In this document: piece after piece, positions 13,488 to 22,042 of the stretch
Layout of the letters: the number at the start of each line of letters is the position of its first letter
Numbering within the stretch: position 1 is the stretch's first letter
DNA from: Bacteroidales bacterium
GTDB lineage: Bacteria > Bacteroidota > Bacteroidia > Bacteroidales > UBA932
Length of the DNA: 36,720 bases
Assembly (NCBI GenBank): GCA_016288055.1
Contig: JAEEXZ010000018.1
Coordinates: forward strand, 1 to 36,720
Direction: 5' to 3'
The notes under the pieces: generated by a model
Seen by the model: only the letters and a program-made list of their open reading frames with translations
What the model was told of the DNA's origin: nothing
Databases searched by the model: none
Translations under genes and position numbers: made by a program

Positions 13488-16400
13488 TTAAAAAGTAAGA
13501 TTGAATCCAAAAGCGAAACCGCGGGGGCTGGGAAGACCCCACATATCGAATCCCACGCCACCGGTTCCGCCGACAGAGGCAGAGTTAGCGTTGCAGACCA
13601 CATCAATACCGGAGTAATTGGTGATGGTGGCCAGATCGGTACCTTTCACCCAAACGGTAGCGGCGGAGAGGAGGTTCGCCGTCTTGTTCTTGAGCCATTT
13701 GGCCGGGACCATGTAGGACAAACGGACTTCGGAGAGACGGAGATAATGTACATTCTTCTCAATCCAGTTCTCATCGGCACCAGTATACATGGTTGAGCCA
13801 TAGTTGCTGTAGTCGACCGCTAAGGTATTTACCGTAGGATCGGAAGAATTCTCCTTTCCATCTTTCAGGACCCCATTGAATACGACGGGGCCGGATTCCC
13901 GAAGCGCAACGGATTCCCATGAAGAACCGGTGGTCATCATATCACGCTTGGTACCATTCACCACGGTGGCGCCCAAACGACCGGAAGCCACAGCACTCAG
14001 ACGGAAGTTATTCCAGGAAAGGGTGGTGGTAAGGCCAAACTTAAGCTTCGGCTCGCGGTCGCCAAGGACTTCCCACTTGTTAGAATTGACAAGAGGAAGA
14101 CCCGTGGAGGGACTGATAAGGATATCACCGTTATTGTTCCGCTCATAGACATTACCTGTGATTGTGGTGATAGGATTGCCCAATGAGATACCATTACGCA
14201 GGTTTCCGGAAATCCATGTGGAAGCATCATAATATTCTGACACATTCTCGGGAAGTGCGGTTACGCAGGATGTAGAATGGTCCATATTCAAGCCCAAATT
14301 CCAACGAAGGCCATTTCCGAGACGCAGAATATCTCCATCGATATGGAACTCCCATCCGTTGGTGGTAAAAGTACCCACGTTCATATTATTAAGGACGAAA
14401 CCGGTGGCATAAGAAAGACGGAAACCCGTGATGTACTGATTTTCGCATTTTGTCCAGAAATAAGTAAAGTCCGTATTCACGCGGTCATTGAAGAGGCGTC
14501 CTTCAAAACCAATTTCATAGGAGGTGGTCATCTCCGGCTTTAGGTTGGGGTTAGGACCGGTAAAACCATAACGGAAACCGCCGCCCCAGTCTTCTGTGGC
14601 CTGAAGGGCAGGATAGATGGATTTCGGAGTAGCATCTTTACCTACCTGAGCGATGGCTCCGCGGAGTTTCAGGTAAGACAGATAGTCTTGTTCCTGCATA
14701 AAAGGAAGTTCAGAGGCCACGAAAGAACCTTCGACCGCCGGATAAAAATAGTGATTGTTATTCAAAGGTAAGGTAGAAGACCAGTCATTACGGGCACGAA
14801 GGGTCAGGAAGGCCATGTTGTTATAGCCCAACTCAGCCTGGGCAGAAATAGCCTGGATTCTGCGCGTAGAGGTCTTGGTACGAGTGACGACGGTAAGAGG
14901 GTCACAGTTGGAGATGCTATAGAAATCGATTACCTGGAAATTGGAGCCATAAACAGACAGAATTTTCTGCAAATTCTCTTTCTGGTGGTAGCCAATCTGG
15001 GCAGAGAAGGTGAACTTATCCCAATCGTTATTGTAGCCTGCCAGCACGTCAATGGTCTGGTCACGGTACGTAGGCTTTGAGTAGTTCAGATCACCCTTTC
15101 CGTAAGTCGCCTTGGTGGGATTTCCGTAGTAAGGGTGGGAATTCACCTTATACTCACCGACAGAGAAGTCCGTTCCATAAGTTGCACGGATGAAAGTGTG
15201 CTTGGTGGGCAGAATGTTTACATTGAAAGAGCCCACCATACGGTCTACCTCGTCGTGATTGTAGTTCTTGTAAATCGCGAACAGCGGATTCATCAGGTCG
15301 GTATCCGTATAGAGCTGGGGACGGCTCATCGTGCCATCGTCATTGATGTATCTGCTCATATCGTCATTCAGGGGCCAACGGGAAGCGCGATAAAGAACGC
15401 CCAGATATCCCTTGGCAACCTTGGTATTTCCCGTATTTACATACTGGAGGGACGCATTGAAATTGAGCCACTTGGTCACCTCGGCGCTACCCGACAGAGT
15501 AAGGTTGATACGACTGTAATCCGTGGTCTTGACGACGCCCTTCTGGTCTGTAATAGATGCGGCACCACGAACGGTCACTTTTTCGGTACCACCCTCCACA
15601 GAGATATTATGATTCTGTGAGAAACCTGTCTGGAGAAGAGCGGCCATGTTATTATAGAGTTTCATTCCCTCAGGATACAAGCCGCCATAACGAGAAGTAT
15701 AATAGTAGTTGGTAGCGCCATATGCACCATTGGCATACTTGTTTTGAATATCAGGAAGACCATACGTCTCATCCCAACGGAAAGAGTTGGAATAACTAAC
15801 TTTGCCACGGCCAGCAGATCCTTTCTTGGTCGTGATGATAATCGCACCATTGGAAGCATCAGAACCATACAGGGCAGCGGCAGCTGCACCCTTCAGGATG
15901 GTCATGGTTTCAATGTCTTCCGGGTTAATATCATTACCACGGGAGGAAAAGTCGAAGGTACGGGAAGAAACAGCGTCATCAACGGCAAAGTCGCTCGCTC
16001 CGTTCAGTGTGGTATTGTTGATAGGAACGCCATCCACAACATACAACGGCTGGTTATTACCGGAGATTGAGGTCGCAGAACGAAGAATTACAGAGGTGGA
16101 GGAACCAGGAGCGCCACCGGTGGAGGTGATGGTCATACCCGAGACACGGCCCTGGAGAGCATCCACAAAACTTTCACGACCAGAGTCGGCAATATCCTGT
16201 GCCTTCACGCTCTGGACGGAAGCGCCCACGGAACGAGCCACGCGCTTCATACCGAACTCCGCCGTCACAGTTGCTTCCTGCAAACGTTCGGAATCTTCAT
16301 TTAGGATTACGCTGATGTTGGTACGTCCGCGAACGGGGATGTCCTGATCGGCATAACTCAGAGCTGTGAAACGAAGCGTCGCGTTGGAGGGAACACTAAT

Positions 16401-16598
16401 GGCATAGTTACCATCCAAATCTGTGGTAACACCATTTGATGTGCCCTTGACCAGAATGGCGGCACCTACAATAGGGTCCCCATTCGCATCCTTGACAGTT
16501 CCCTTCACAGTGATGGTCTGTGCGGACAAGCCGACACAAACGAACAGCATAGCGGACACAGCCGCAATGCGTGCTTTCAAAAATTTTTGAAGAGACAT
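13488..16598 (-). CDS. SusC/RagA-type TonB-dependent outer-membrane transporter (pair 1)
   Basis: 1036 residues. Signal peptide to about residue 26 (LSAQ), a CarboxypepD_reg-like domain (about 28-108, VKGTVKDANGDPIVGAAILVKGT), then a plug with LQGRVSGMTITSTGGAPGS and QPLYVVDGVPINN, then the 22-strand barrel ending RGFAFGFNLTF. The usual TonB-box region DEVVVVGYG is replaced by EATVTAEFGMKR, as in the SusC subgroup whose box reads TALGI or TAEFG. It imports a polymer fragment with energy from TonB, paired with the SusD at 11556. Its promoter is clear. By eye the operon is poorer in GC than the neighbouring genes and lacks the GGCCGATG octamer, hinting at separate acquisition. Confidence 0.95.
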   Translation of the reverse strand: MSLQKFLKARIAAVSAMLFVCVGLSAQTITVKGTVKDANGDPIVGAAILVKGTSNGVTTDLDGNYAISVPSNATLRFTALSYADQDIPVRGRTNISVILNEDSERLQEATVTAEFGMKRVARSVGASVQSVKAQDIADSGRESFVDALQGRVSGMTITSTGGAPGSSTSVILRSATSISGNNQPLYVVDGVPINNTTLNGASDFAVDDAVSSRTFDFSSRGNDINPEDIETMTILKGAAAAALYGSDASNGAIIITTKKGSAGRGKVSYSNSFRWDETYGLPDIQNKYANGAYGATNYYYTSRYGGLYPEGMKLYNNMAALLQTGFSQNHNISVEGGTEKVTVRGAASITDQKGVVKTTDYSRINLTLSGSAEVTKWLNFNASLQYVNTGNTKVAKGYLGVLYRASRWPLNDDMSRYINDDGTMSRPQLYTDTDLMNPLFAIYKNYNHDEVDRMVGSFNVNILPTKHTFIRATYGTDFSVGEYKVNSHPYYGNPTKATYGKGDLNYSKPTYRDQTIDVLAGYNNDWDKFTFSAQIGYHQKENLQKILSVYGSNFQVIDFYSISNCDPLTVVTRTKTSTRRIQAISAQAELGYNNMAFLTLRARNDWSSTLPLNNNHYFYPAVEGSFVASELPFMQEQDYLSYLKLRGAIAQVGKDATPKSIYPALQATEDWGGGFRYGFTGPNPNLKPEMTTSYEIGFEGRLFNDRVNTDFTYFWTKCENQYITGFRLSYATGFVLNNMNVGTFTTNGWEFHIDGDILRLGNGLRWNLGLNMDHSTSCVTALPENVSEYYDASTWISGNLRNGISLGNPITTITGNVYERNNNGDILISPSTGLPLVNSNKWEVLGDREPKLKFGLTTTLSWNNFRLSAVASGRLGATVVNGTKRDMMTTGSSWESVALRESGPVVFNGVLKDGKENSSDPTVNTLAVDYSNYGSTMYTGADENWIEKNVHYLRLSEVRLSYMVPAKWLKNKTANLLSAATVWVKGTDLATITNYSGIDVVCNANSASVGGTGGVGFDMWGLPSPRGFAFGFNLTF

Positions 16599-16659
16599 AG
16601 AGATTGGTTAGTTAATAATAGTATGGAAAGGTTATTGTTATCTTTAGGTTTCGGTTGCG

Positions 16660-16690
16660 CAAATTTACAACTTTTGAACTACCCTGCAAA
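16660..16690 (-). promoter_or_regulatory. promoter of SusC/SusD operon 1
   Basis: TTTG (16690-16687), a 19-nt spacer and TAAATTTG (16667-16660) on the minus strand. This is a perfect consensus match, giving a leader of about 55-60 nt before the SusC ATG. Confidence 0.78.
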
Positions 16691-16723
16691 GCTTTTTTAA
16701 TAATTTTTCGTTAGTTTTTAAAA

Positions 16724-16756
16724 AATCAGGCGACCCCATTCCGGAGCCGCCTGATT
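16724..16756 (-). terminator. terminator of SusC/SusD operon 2
   Basis: On the minus strand AATCAGGCG pairs with CGCCTGATT, with an inner CTCC/GGGG-type stem, and is followed by TTTT. It lies about 20 bp past the SusD stop and just ahead of the next operon's promoter. Its core CAGGCGGCYCC...GGTCGCCTG is shared with the terminator at 10133-10160. Confidence 0.78.
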
Positions 16757-16777
16757 AATTTCATTATGTCTCAACAA

Positions 16778-18568
16778 CTATTCCCAACCAGGGTTCTGCC
16801 CAATCTCGGGATTGAGGGAGATTTCGCCGGAAGGGATCGGGGCCAGGTACTGTTTCTTGTCGTATCTGCGGCCCACGGTGCCGTTGCTGCAGTCGATGTA
16901 TCCGTCCGCGTCGATCGTGGTCTTTTCCATCAGGTTGGCATCGGCATTGCGGAAGTCCGCGCCTACCCATGCGCCCTTGCGGAGGTTCGGATACCGGGTC
17001 TGGTCCAGCTTGTCCAGCTGGTGCCAGCGGATGAGGCTCCAGTAGCGGTCGTTGTTGTCGAACATCAGCTCGACGCGGCGCTCACGGCGAATTTCCCAGA
17101 TCAGGTTGCTCACGCCCATGTTATTGGCCGGATCGGCTGCGGGAGCCACCGTCATGTCGGGCATGCTCACGCGTGCGCGGAGCTGGTTCACGGACTTGTT
17201 CAGATCGGCCTGGGTGCAGGAGCCCAGTTCGGCGCAAGCCTCGGCATAGTTCAGAAGGATATTGCTGAGCCAGAAGACGGGGGCGTCCGTTTCGGCACCG
17301 CCGATGGAGTTACGGCGGACAGCATCCGTAAACGTGGGCGTATCATACTTCTGCACGCCGTAACCGGTGGAAGAAGTGGACTCGGCGCCCAGTTTGTAAC
17401 GCTTGTAACCCAGGCCCGGAGGCAGAATCACATGATCGACTGACTCGCCCAGACGGGGATCGCGCTTGGCAAGGGCTTCGGTGATGTCAATAAGGTAAGT
17501 ACCTTCATCCCGGTAGTAGCCGGCGCCGGCACCCGCCTCGATGGGAACCTTGACACCATGGTCGTTCTTGTCCAGCGTAGTGTTCGCAAGGCACTGGCCA
17601 TCCGTGAACAGATAGGCGTCGAAGGCGTCCTTGGTAAGACCATTCTGCTGGGTGGAACCGCAGGTGTAGTCAATCAGGCTGTGGGCGAGGGTGCTGTACA
17701 CGTACTTCTTGTAAAGGATCATTTCCTTGGACGCAACACCGGAGCCGAGGTCGTCGGAGTTGTAGATGGCACGGTAGCTGGAGCTCACTTCATACATGGG
17801 ATTCTCCATGATGGCCTGGCTGGCCGTCTTGGCCTCGGTGAGGAAACGGCTGGCACGGGTGGCATCGGGGGCTTTCTGTCCGTCGGCCGCCACACGATAC
17901 TTGCAGAACGTTCCTTCGTAGAGGCAGATCTCGCTCTTGATGGCCTGGGCCACCATGGCGTTCACGGCCACGCGCGAACCGGCGTTCTGGTTGATGTTGG
18001 CAACGGCGAAGTTAATGTCCTCCAGAACCTTGTCCATAACCAGGTCGCGGTCCTGACGAGGGCCATAGAGCACATTCTTGTCGGACGTGCCCAGCACCTT
18101 GTCCACATAGTAGCAGTCGCCGAACGTGCGCACCAGCACGTAGTGATACCACGCACGGTACATACGTGCGATGCCCAGCCAGTTATTCTTGGCGGCCTCG
18201 TTCATGGATTCGATGCCGGGGATGGCCTCGATCATGATATTGGCGCGGCGGATATTGCTGTAGGAGTTGTTCCAGGTATTGTTGGAGGCGCTCACGGAGG
18301 TGAAACTCCACTCAGTATAACCGGTAGGAGTCTGGTTGTCGTTCAGCGTAGGGAAATAGAAGGAGCCGTAAGAACCGCTGTTGCCATAACCGGCCCATTC
18401 GTTATAGAAGTAGTTGGCGAACAGCTCAACGTTCTTTTCGCTGGTAAAGTAGTTACTCTTGGTAAACGAGGTGTAAGGGTCCCCGTTAAGTACGTCATCT
18501 TTAAGCTTGCTGCAGGAGACCATGCCCAGAACAGCAACAGAAAGTGCGATGTATAAATATTTTTTCAT
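16778..18568 (-). CDS. SusD/RagB nutrient-binding lipoprotein (pair 2)
   Basis: 596 residues. Lipoprotein signal MVSC (Cys19), then SKLKDDVLNGDPYTSFTKSN, a normal SusD N terminus. The helical TPR region has NIRRANIMIEAIPG and ARMYRAWYHYVLVRTFGDCYY. The C-terminal block is LAPIPSGEISLNPEIGQNPG, the hallmark of canonical SusD/RagB proteins. It should act as the surface lid of the SusC at 18589, whose stop lies 20 nt upstream. No enzyme genes accompany it, so the substrate is unknown. A terminator follows. Confidence 0.95.
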   Translation of the reverse strand: MKKYLYIALSVAVLGMVSCSKLKDDVLNGDPYTSFTKSNYFTSEKNVELFANYFYNEWAGYGNSGSYGSFYFPTLNDNQTPTGYTEWSFTSVSASNNTWNNSYSNIRRANIMIEAIPGIESMNEAAKNNWLGIARMYRAWYHYVLVRTFGDCYYVDKVLGTSDKNVLYGPRQDRDLVMDKVLEDINFAVANINQNAGSRVAVNAMVAQAIKSEICLYEGTFCKYRVAADGQKAPDATRASRFLTEAKTASQAIMENPMYEVSSSYRAIYNSDDLGSGVASKEMILYKKYVYSTLAHSLIDYTCGSTQQNGLTKDAFDAYLFTDGQCLANTTLDKNDHGVKVPIEAGAGAGYYRDEGTYLIDITEALAKRDPRLGESVDHVILPPGLGYKRYKLGAESTSSTGYGVQKYDTPTFTDAVRRNSIGGAETDAPVFWLSNILLNYAEACAELGSCTQADLNKSVNQLRARVSMPDMTVAPAADPANNMGVSNLIWEIRRERRVELMFDNNDRYWSLIRWHQLDKLDQTRYPNLRKGAWVGADFRNADANLMEKTTIDADGYIDCSNGTVGRRYDKKQYLAPIPSGEISLNPEIGQNPGWE

Positions 18569-18588
18569 AATGCATGCATCGTTTTAGG

Positions 18589-21500
18589 TTAGAACGTAAC
18601 CTGCAAACCGCAGGAGTAGGTACGGAAGATAGGTTCGGTACGTCCCCAAACGGCATTTCCATAAGAGCCGACACCCGTGTTGATTTCGGGGTCGATACCG
18701 GTGCCGCGGTTGTGGTTGATGATGTCCACAAGATTGTTGGCAGCGATGTAAACGCGCACCTTTTCAATCTTGGCCTTCTGGGTCAGAGACTTGGGCAGCG
18801 TATAGCCGATGGTGATGTTCTTCAGGCGCAGGTAGGCCATATTCACCAGGTACTTGGTCTGAGGATAGTAGTTGGTGCAACCCAGATCCACGATGTCGGA
18901 GGAAATGGTACCGCGGGCAGCACCGCCGCCACCGTAGAGGGCCGGGAATGCGGCCGACTGGTCGATCTTTTCGGTAGCCACCTGCTCGGCAGTCACGTAG
19001 CTGGTCTGGTTGGAATAGATAGCATCCACACCACGCATGAAAGGCATCACAAATGCAGACTGGGTCCACATGTTGCGCTTGCCCACGCCCTGGAAATAGA
19101 GGTCCATGTCAAAACCGTTCCATGCTCCGCCGATACGGAGGGAATACTGATAGCGGGGCGTAGTGTTGCCGATCTTGATAAGGTCCCCATGATTCTCGGG
19201 AGTACCCTGTCCCCAGTTGATGACGTTATCGTTGTTCTGGTCAACGAACTTGATGTCGCCGGCGCCGTAGTGGAATTTACCCGTTTCCAGGCCCACCTGG
19301 CTGGCCGATGCGGCCACATCGGCAGCGGAAGTGAAATACCGGTCGGTCTCAAAGCCCCAGATTTCACCGTATTCCTTACCGGTGTAGTTGTTGTTGATGA
19401 AGTTGTTGCTGTCCCAGGACGTCACGATGGTCTTATAGTCGGACAGATTGGCGATAGCGTAGAGGTTGAAGGCGCCGAAATCATGGTGCCAGTCGATGTT
19501 CAATTCCCAGCCGCGGGTTCTCAGGGAACCGGCGTTCTCATAAGCGGCACCTGCGCCGATGACGGCAGGAAGAGCCTTGCCGGGGGCAAGCATTCCCTTG
19601 GTGCTGCGCTGGAACCAGTCGAAGGTGACATTCAGGTCTCCCTTCAGGAAACCGAGGTCGAGGCCGATGTTGGTGGTGGCAATCGTTTCCCAGGTAAGGG
19701 ATTCGGACACCAGCTTGGGCGCCGTGAAGTAATCATACTTGGAGCTGCCGCTTCCCAGCCAGTTCACTTCGTTGGTCTTCTTGCTCATGGTCTCCAGGAA
19801 CATGTTGGAACCCACTTCCTGGTTACCCACCTCACCATAGGAGGCGCGAATCTTGGCATTGTTCACATAAGGCCTGATGGGCTCCCAGAACACCTCGTCG
19901 GAAATACGGTAACCCAGGGAACCGGACATGAAGGTGCCCCACTGGTCCTTGGACGGGAACTTGGAGGAACCGTCGCGGCGGATATTGAACTCGGCCAGGT
20001 ACTTGCCCTTGTAGTCATAGTTGACACGGCCGAAGAAACCTACGGATCCCTCGTGCGTGTGCGTATGCGTATAACTATAGTCGGAGTCACTGAGCGCCAG
20101 CTCGGGCATGTTGAGGTCCATGATGTCATGGCGTTCATAGTACAGGTACTCGTACTCGCTCTTGTCCATGTTGGCACCGGCCATCACATTGAAATGATGA
20201 TCCTCCTGCAGGTTGAACTGATAGTTCAGATAGGCGTTGGCCACGTGGTTGTAGAAGAAGGAGCGGTCGGTCTCCACGAAGGTGGTGGTAGAAAGGACGC
20301 TCTTCTGGGGATTCACGCTCCAGGTGTTATAGATGGTGGCGGGAAGGCCCACTCCCTTGTAACGGGTGGTCTTGTTGGTGAAGGTGTAGTCTGCGTTCAG
20401 GGTAAGGCCCTTCACGATATCGGCCTTCAGGAAACCGCCCAGGCGGAGATTGTCGGTGCGGTTGTAGCAGTCGCCCGCGGTATTGCGGTAGCCGATCATG
20501 GTGCGGCCGTCATAGCGGGTGCCGTCCTCCTCCTCGAAATAGCCGTAAGGGCCGAAGAAGGAGCCCCAGCGCCAGAGATACTGGTAAGTACCGCCGCGCA
20601 TGTAGGGATGCGTGTAGTTCTTGTCAGAATAGTTGATGCGGGCGCCAACCTGCAGCCAGTCAAGAACCTGGGCGGAGACGTTGACCGTAGCATTGTACTT
20701 CTCCACCTTGTCGGGGTTGAAGTTGATGATGCTCTGGTCCTTGTTGTATCCCAGGGACATGTAGTAGTTGGTCTTTCCGGACGTACCCTGCACGGAGAGC
20801 GTGTGGTTCTGGGAAGGGGCGGCACGGTTGAACATGATCTTCTGGACATCCCAGTCGGCGTAATAACCGGTGGCGTCATAATCGTCGCCGAAGACCATCT
20901 TGCGGTAACCGCTCTTGCCGCCGTGCTTCTGCTGCCACTTGGTGGCCATCTCGATGAAGTGGTCGCTGTCGATGTACATACCGAACAGTTCACTCTCTAC
21001 ACCGGAACGGTCGTTGGCTTCCTTCATGGCCTTGATCTGCTCCAGGACGGTGGGATAGTTGGGAAGGTCCGTGGCCTGGCTCCAGCCGAAGTTGTTGGTA
21101 TAATTGACGACGGCACGCTCGATGGTGGAAGCACTCTTTGTGGTTATGAGAACCACGCCGAAGGCGGCACGCGTACCGTAGATGGAGCTGGAAGCCGCAT
21201 CTTTCAAGACAGAGATGGAGGCAATGTCCTGAGGGTTCAGGTAGGAGATATTGTCAATCGGGACGCCGTCCACCACGTAAAGAGGCGTAGAGGTACCCTC
21301 GTTGGAAAGGGTGCCGATACCACGGATCACGATGGAGGGTTCCGCGTTGATATCACCGGAGGTATTAAGGATTGTAAGGCCGGGGACAGCACCCTGCAGG
21401 GCCTTGCCCACGCTGGAAGTGGACTTGGAGTCGAGGGTCTTGGAAACGTCCACGGTGGAGACGGCACCGGTAAGGTTGGCTTTCTTCTGCGTGCCGTAAC

Positions 21501-21819
21501 CCACGACGACAACGTCATCGAGGTATTCCGAGTCTTCCTGAAGGACAATCTTCAGATTGGCCTTGGCAGCCACTTCGACGGTGGCATAACCCAGGCATGA
21601 GATTTCGAGTGTCGCTCCGGAACGGGTAGCAATGTTGAACTGACCGCTTGCGTCGGTCATCGTTCCCAATGTGGTCCCCTTGACGATGACACTGGCGCCC
21701 GGAACAGGCTGCCCCTGTGCATCGACTACGACACCGCCGGCGGTCTGCCCAAAGGCTACCGCACTGACACCTGCCCACAGGGCGAATGTCAGCATAACTG
21801 TTAGTAGTTTTTTAAACAT
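18589..21819 (-). CDS. SusC/RagA-type TonB-dependent outer-membrane transporter (pair 2)
   Basis: 1076 residues. Signal peptide to about residue 25 (AFGQ), CarboxypepD_reg-like domain (about 26-105), canonical TonB-box region DDVVVVGYGTQKK, plug with LQGAVPGLTILNTSGDINAE and TPLYVVDGVPIDN, then a 22-strand barrel ending TYSCGLQVTF. It is the transporter for the SusD at 16778. The first 85 residues are close to those of the divergent SusC at 22043 (MFKKL, LWAGVSAVA, PGASVIVKGTT), so the two are paralogues facing away from each other across 223 bp. Confidence 0.95.
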   Translation of the reverse strand: MFKKLLTVMLTFALWAGVSAVAFGQTAGGVVVDAQGQPVPGASVIVKGTTLGTMTDASGQFNIATRSGATLEISCLGYATVEVAAKANLKIVLQEDSEYLDDVVVVGYGTQKKANLTGAVSTVDVSKTLDSKSTSSVGKALQGAVPGLTILNTSGDINAEPSIVIRGIGTLSNEGTSTPLYVVDGVPIDNISYLNPQDIASISVLKDAASSSIYGTRAAFGVVLITTKSASTIERAVVNYTNNFGWSQATDLPNYPTVLEQIKAMKEANDRSGVESELFGMYIDSDHFIEMATKWQQKHGGKSGYRKMVFGDDYDATGYYADWDVQKIMFNRAAPSQNHTLSVQGTSGKTNYYMSLGYNKDQSIINFNPDKVEKYNATVNVSAQVLDWLQVGARINYSDKNYTHPYMRGGTYQYLWRWGSFFGPYGYFEEEDGTRYDGRTMIGYRNTAGDCYNRTDNLRLGGFLKADIVKGLTLNADYTFTNKTTRYKGVGLPATIYNTWSVNPQKSVLSTTTFVETDRSFFYNHVANAYLNYQFNLQEDHHFNVMAGANMDKSEYEYLYYERHDIMDLNMPELALSDSDYSYTHTHTHEGSVGFFGRVNYDYKGKYLAEFNIRRDGSSKFPSKDQWGTFMSGSLGYRISDEVFWEPIRPYVNNAKIRASYGEVGNQEVGSNMFLETMSKKTNEVNWLGSGSSKYDYFTAPKLVSESLTWETIATTNIGLDLGFLKGDLNVTFDWFQRSTKGMLAPGKALPAVIGAGAAYENAGSLRTRGWELNIDWHHDFGAFNLYAIANLSDYKTIVTSWDSNNFINNNYTGKEYGEIWGFETDRYFTSAADVAASASQVGLETGKFHYGAGDIKFVDQNNDNVINWGQGTPENHGDLIKIGNTTPRYQYSLRIGGAWNGFDMDLYFQGVGKRNMWTQSAFVMPFMRGVDAIYSNQTSYVTAEQVATEKIDQSAAFPALYGGGGAARGTISSDIVDLGCTNYYPQTKYLVNMAYLRLKNITIGYTLPKSLTQKAKIEKVRVYIAANNLVDIINHNRGTGIDPEINTGVGSYGNAVWGRTEPIFRTYSCGLQVTF

Positions 21820-21872
21820 GGTTGGTTAATAAATAGTGGTGGTTATTAGGATAATTTGTGATTCTCCCACCG

Positions 21873-21880
21873 CAAATATA
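21873..21880 (-). promoter_or_regulatory. -7 box of SusC/SusD operon 2
   Basis: TATATTTG on the minus strand, 53 nt before the SusC ATG. The nearest TTTG upstream is only 15 nt away, so the -33 element is not convincing. The divergent operon uses the same -7 octamer. Confidence 0.5.
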
Positions 21881-21951
21881 GTAATTTTTGACACACAAAG
21901 CAGCAATTATTAAAATGTTTTAGCGTTCTATTGAATAATTCTTAATATTGT

Positions 21952-21983
21952 CTTGAAGATTCCAAATCGATTGATTATATTTG
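21952..21983 (+). promoter_or_regulatory. promoter of SusC/SusD operon 3
   Basis: CTTG (21952-21955), a 20-nt spacer and TATATTTG (21976-21983), with a leader of about 55 nt to the SusC ATG. The 223-bp gap between the two divergent SusC genes is otherwise AT-rich, with no gene and no obvious operator palindrome. Confidence 0.58.
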
Positions 21984-22042
21984 CTCCGACTTATAACCAA
22001 CTGGAAACCAATATTTCCATAAATTACTAACCCAATCAATCT

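Noticed and set aside
18574..21600. A 1008-codon open frame on the plus strand opposite SusC 2
   Set aside because: It is the mirror of a strongly coding SusC gene. Its protein is rich in Val, Gly, His and Asp with no domain, as expected from antisense of GC-rich codons.
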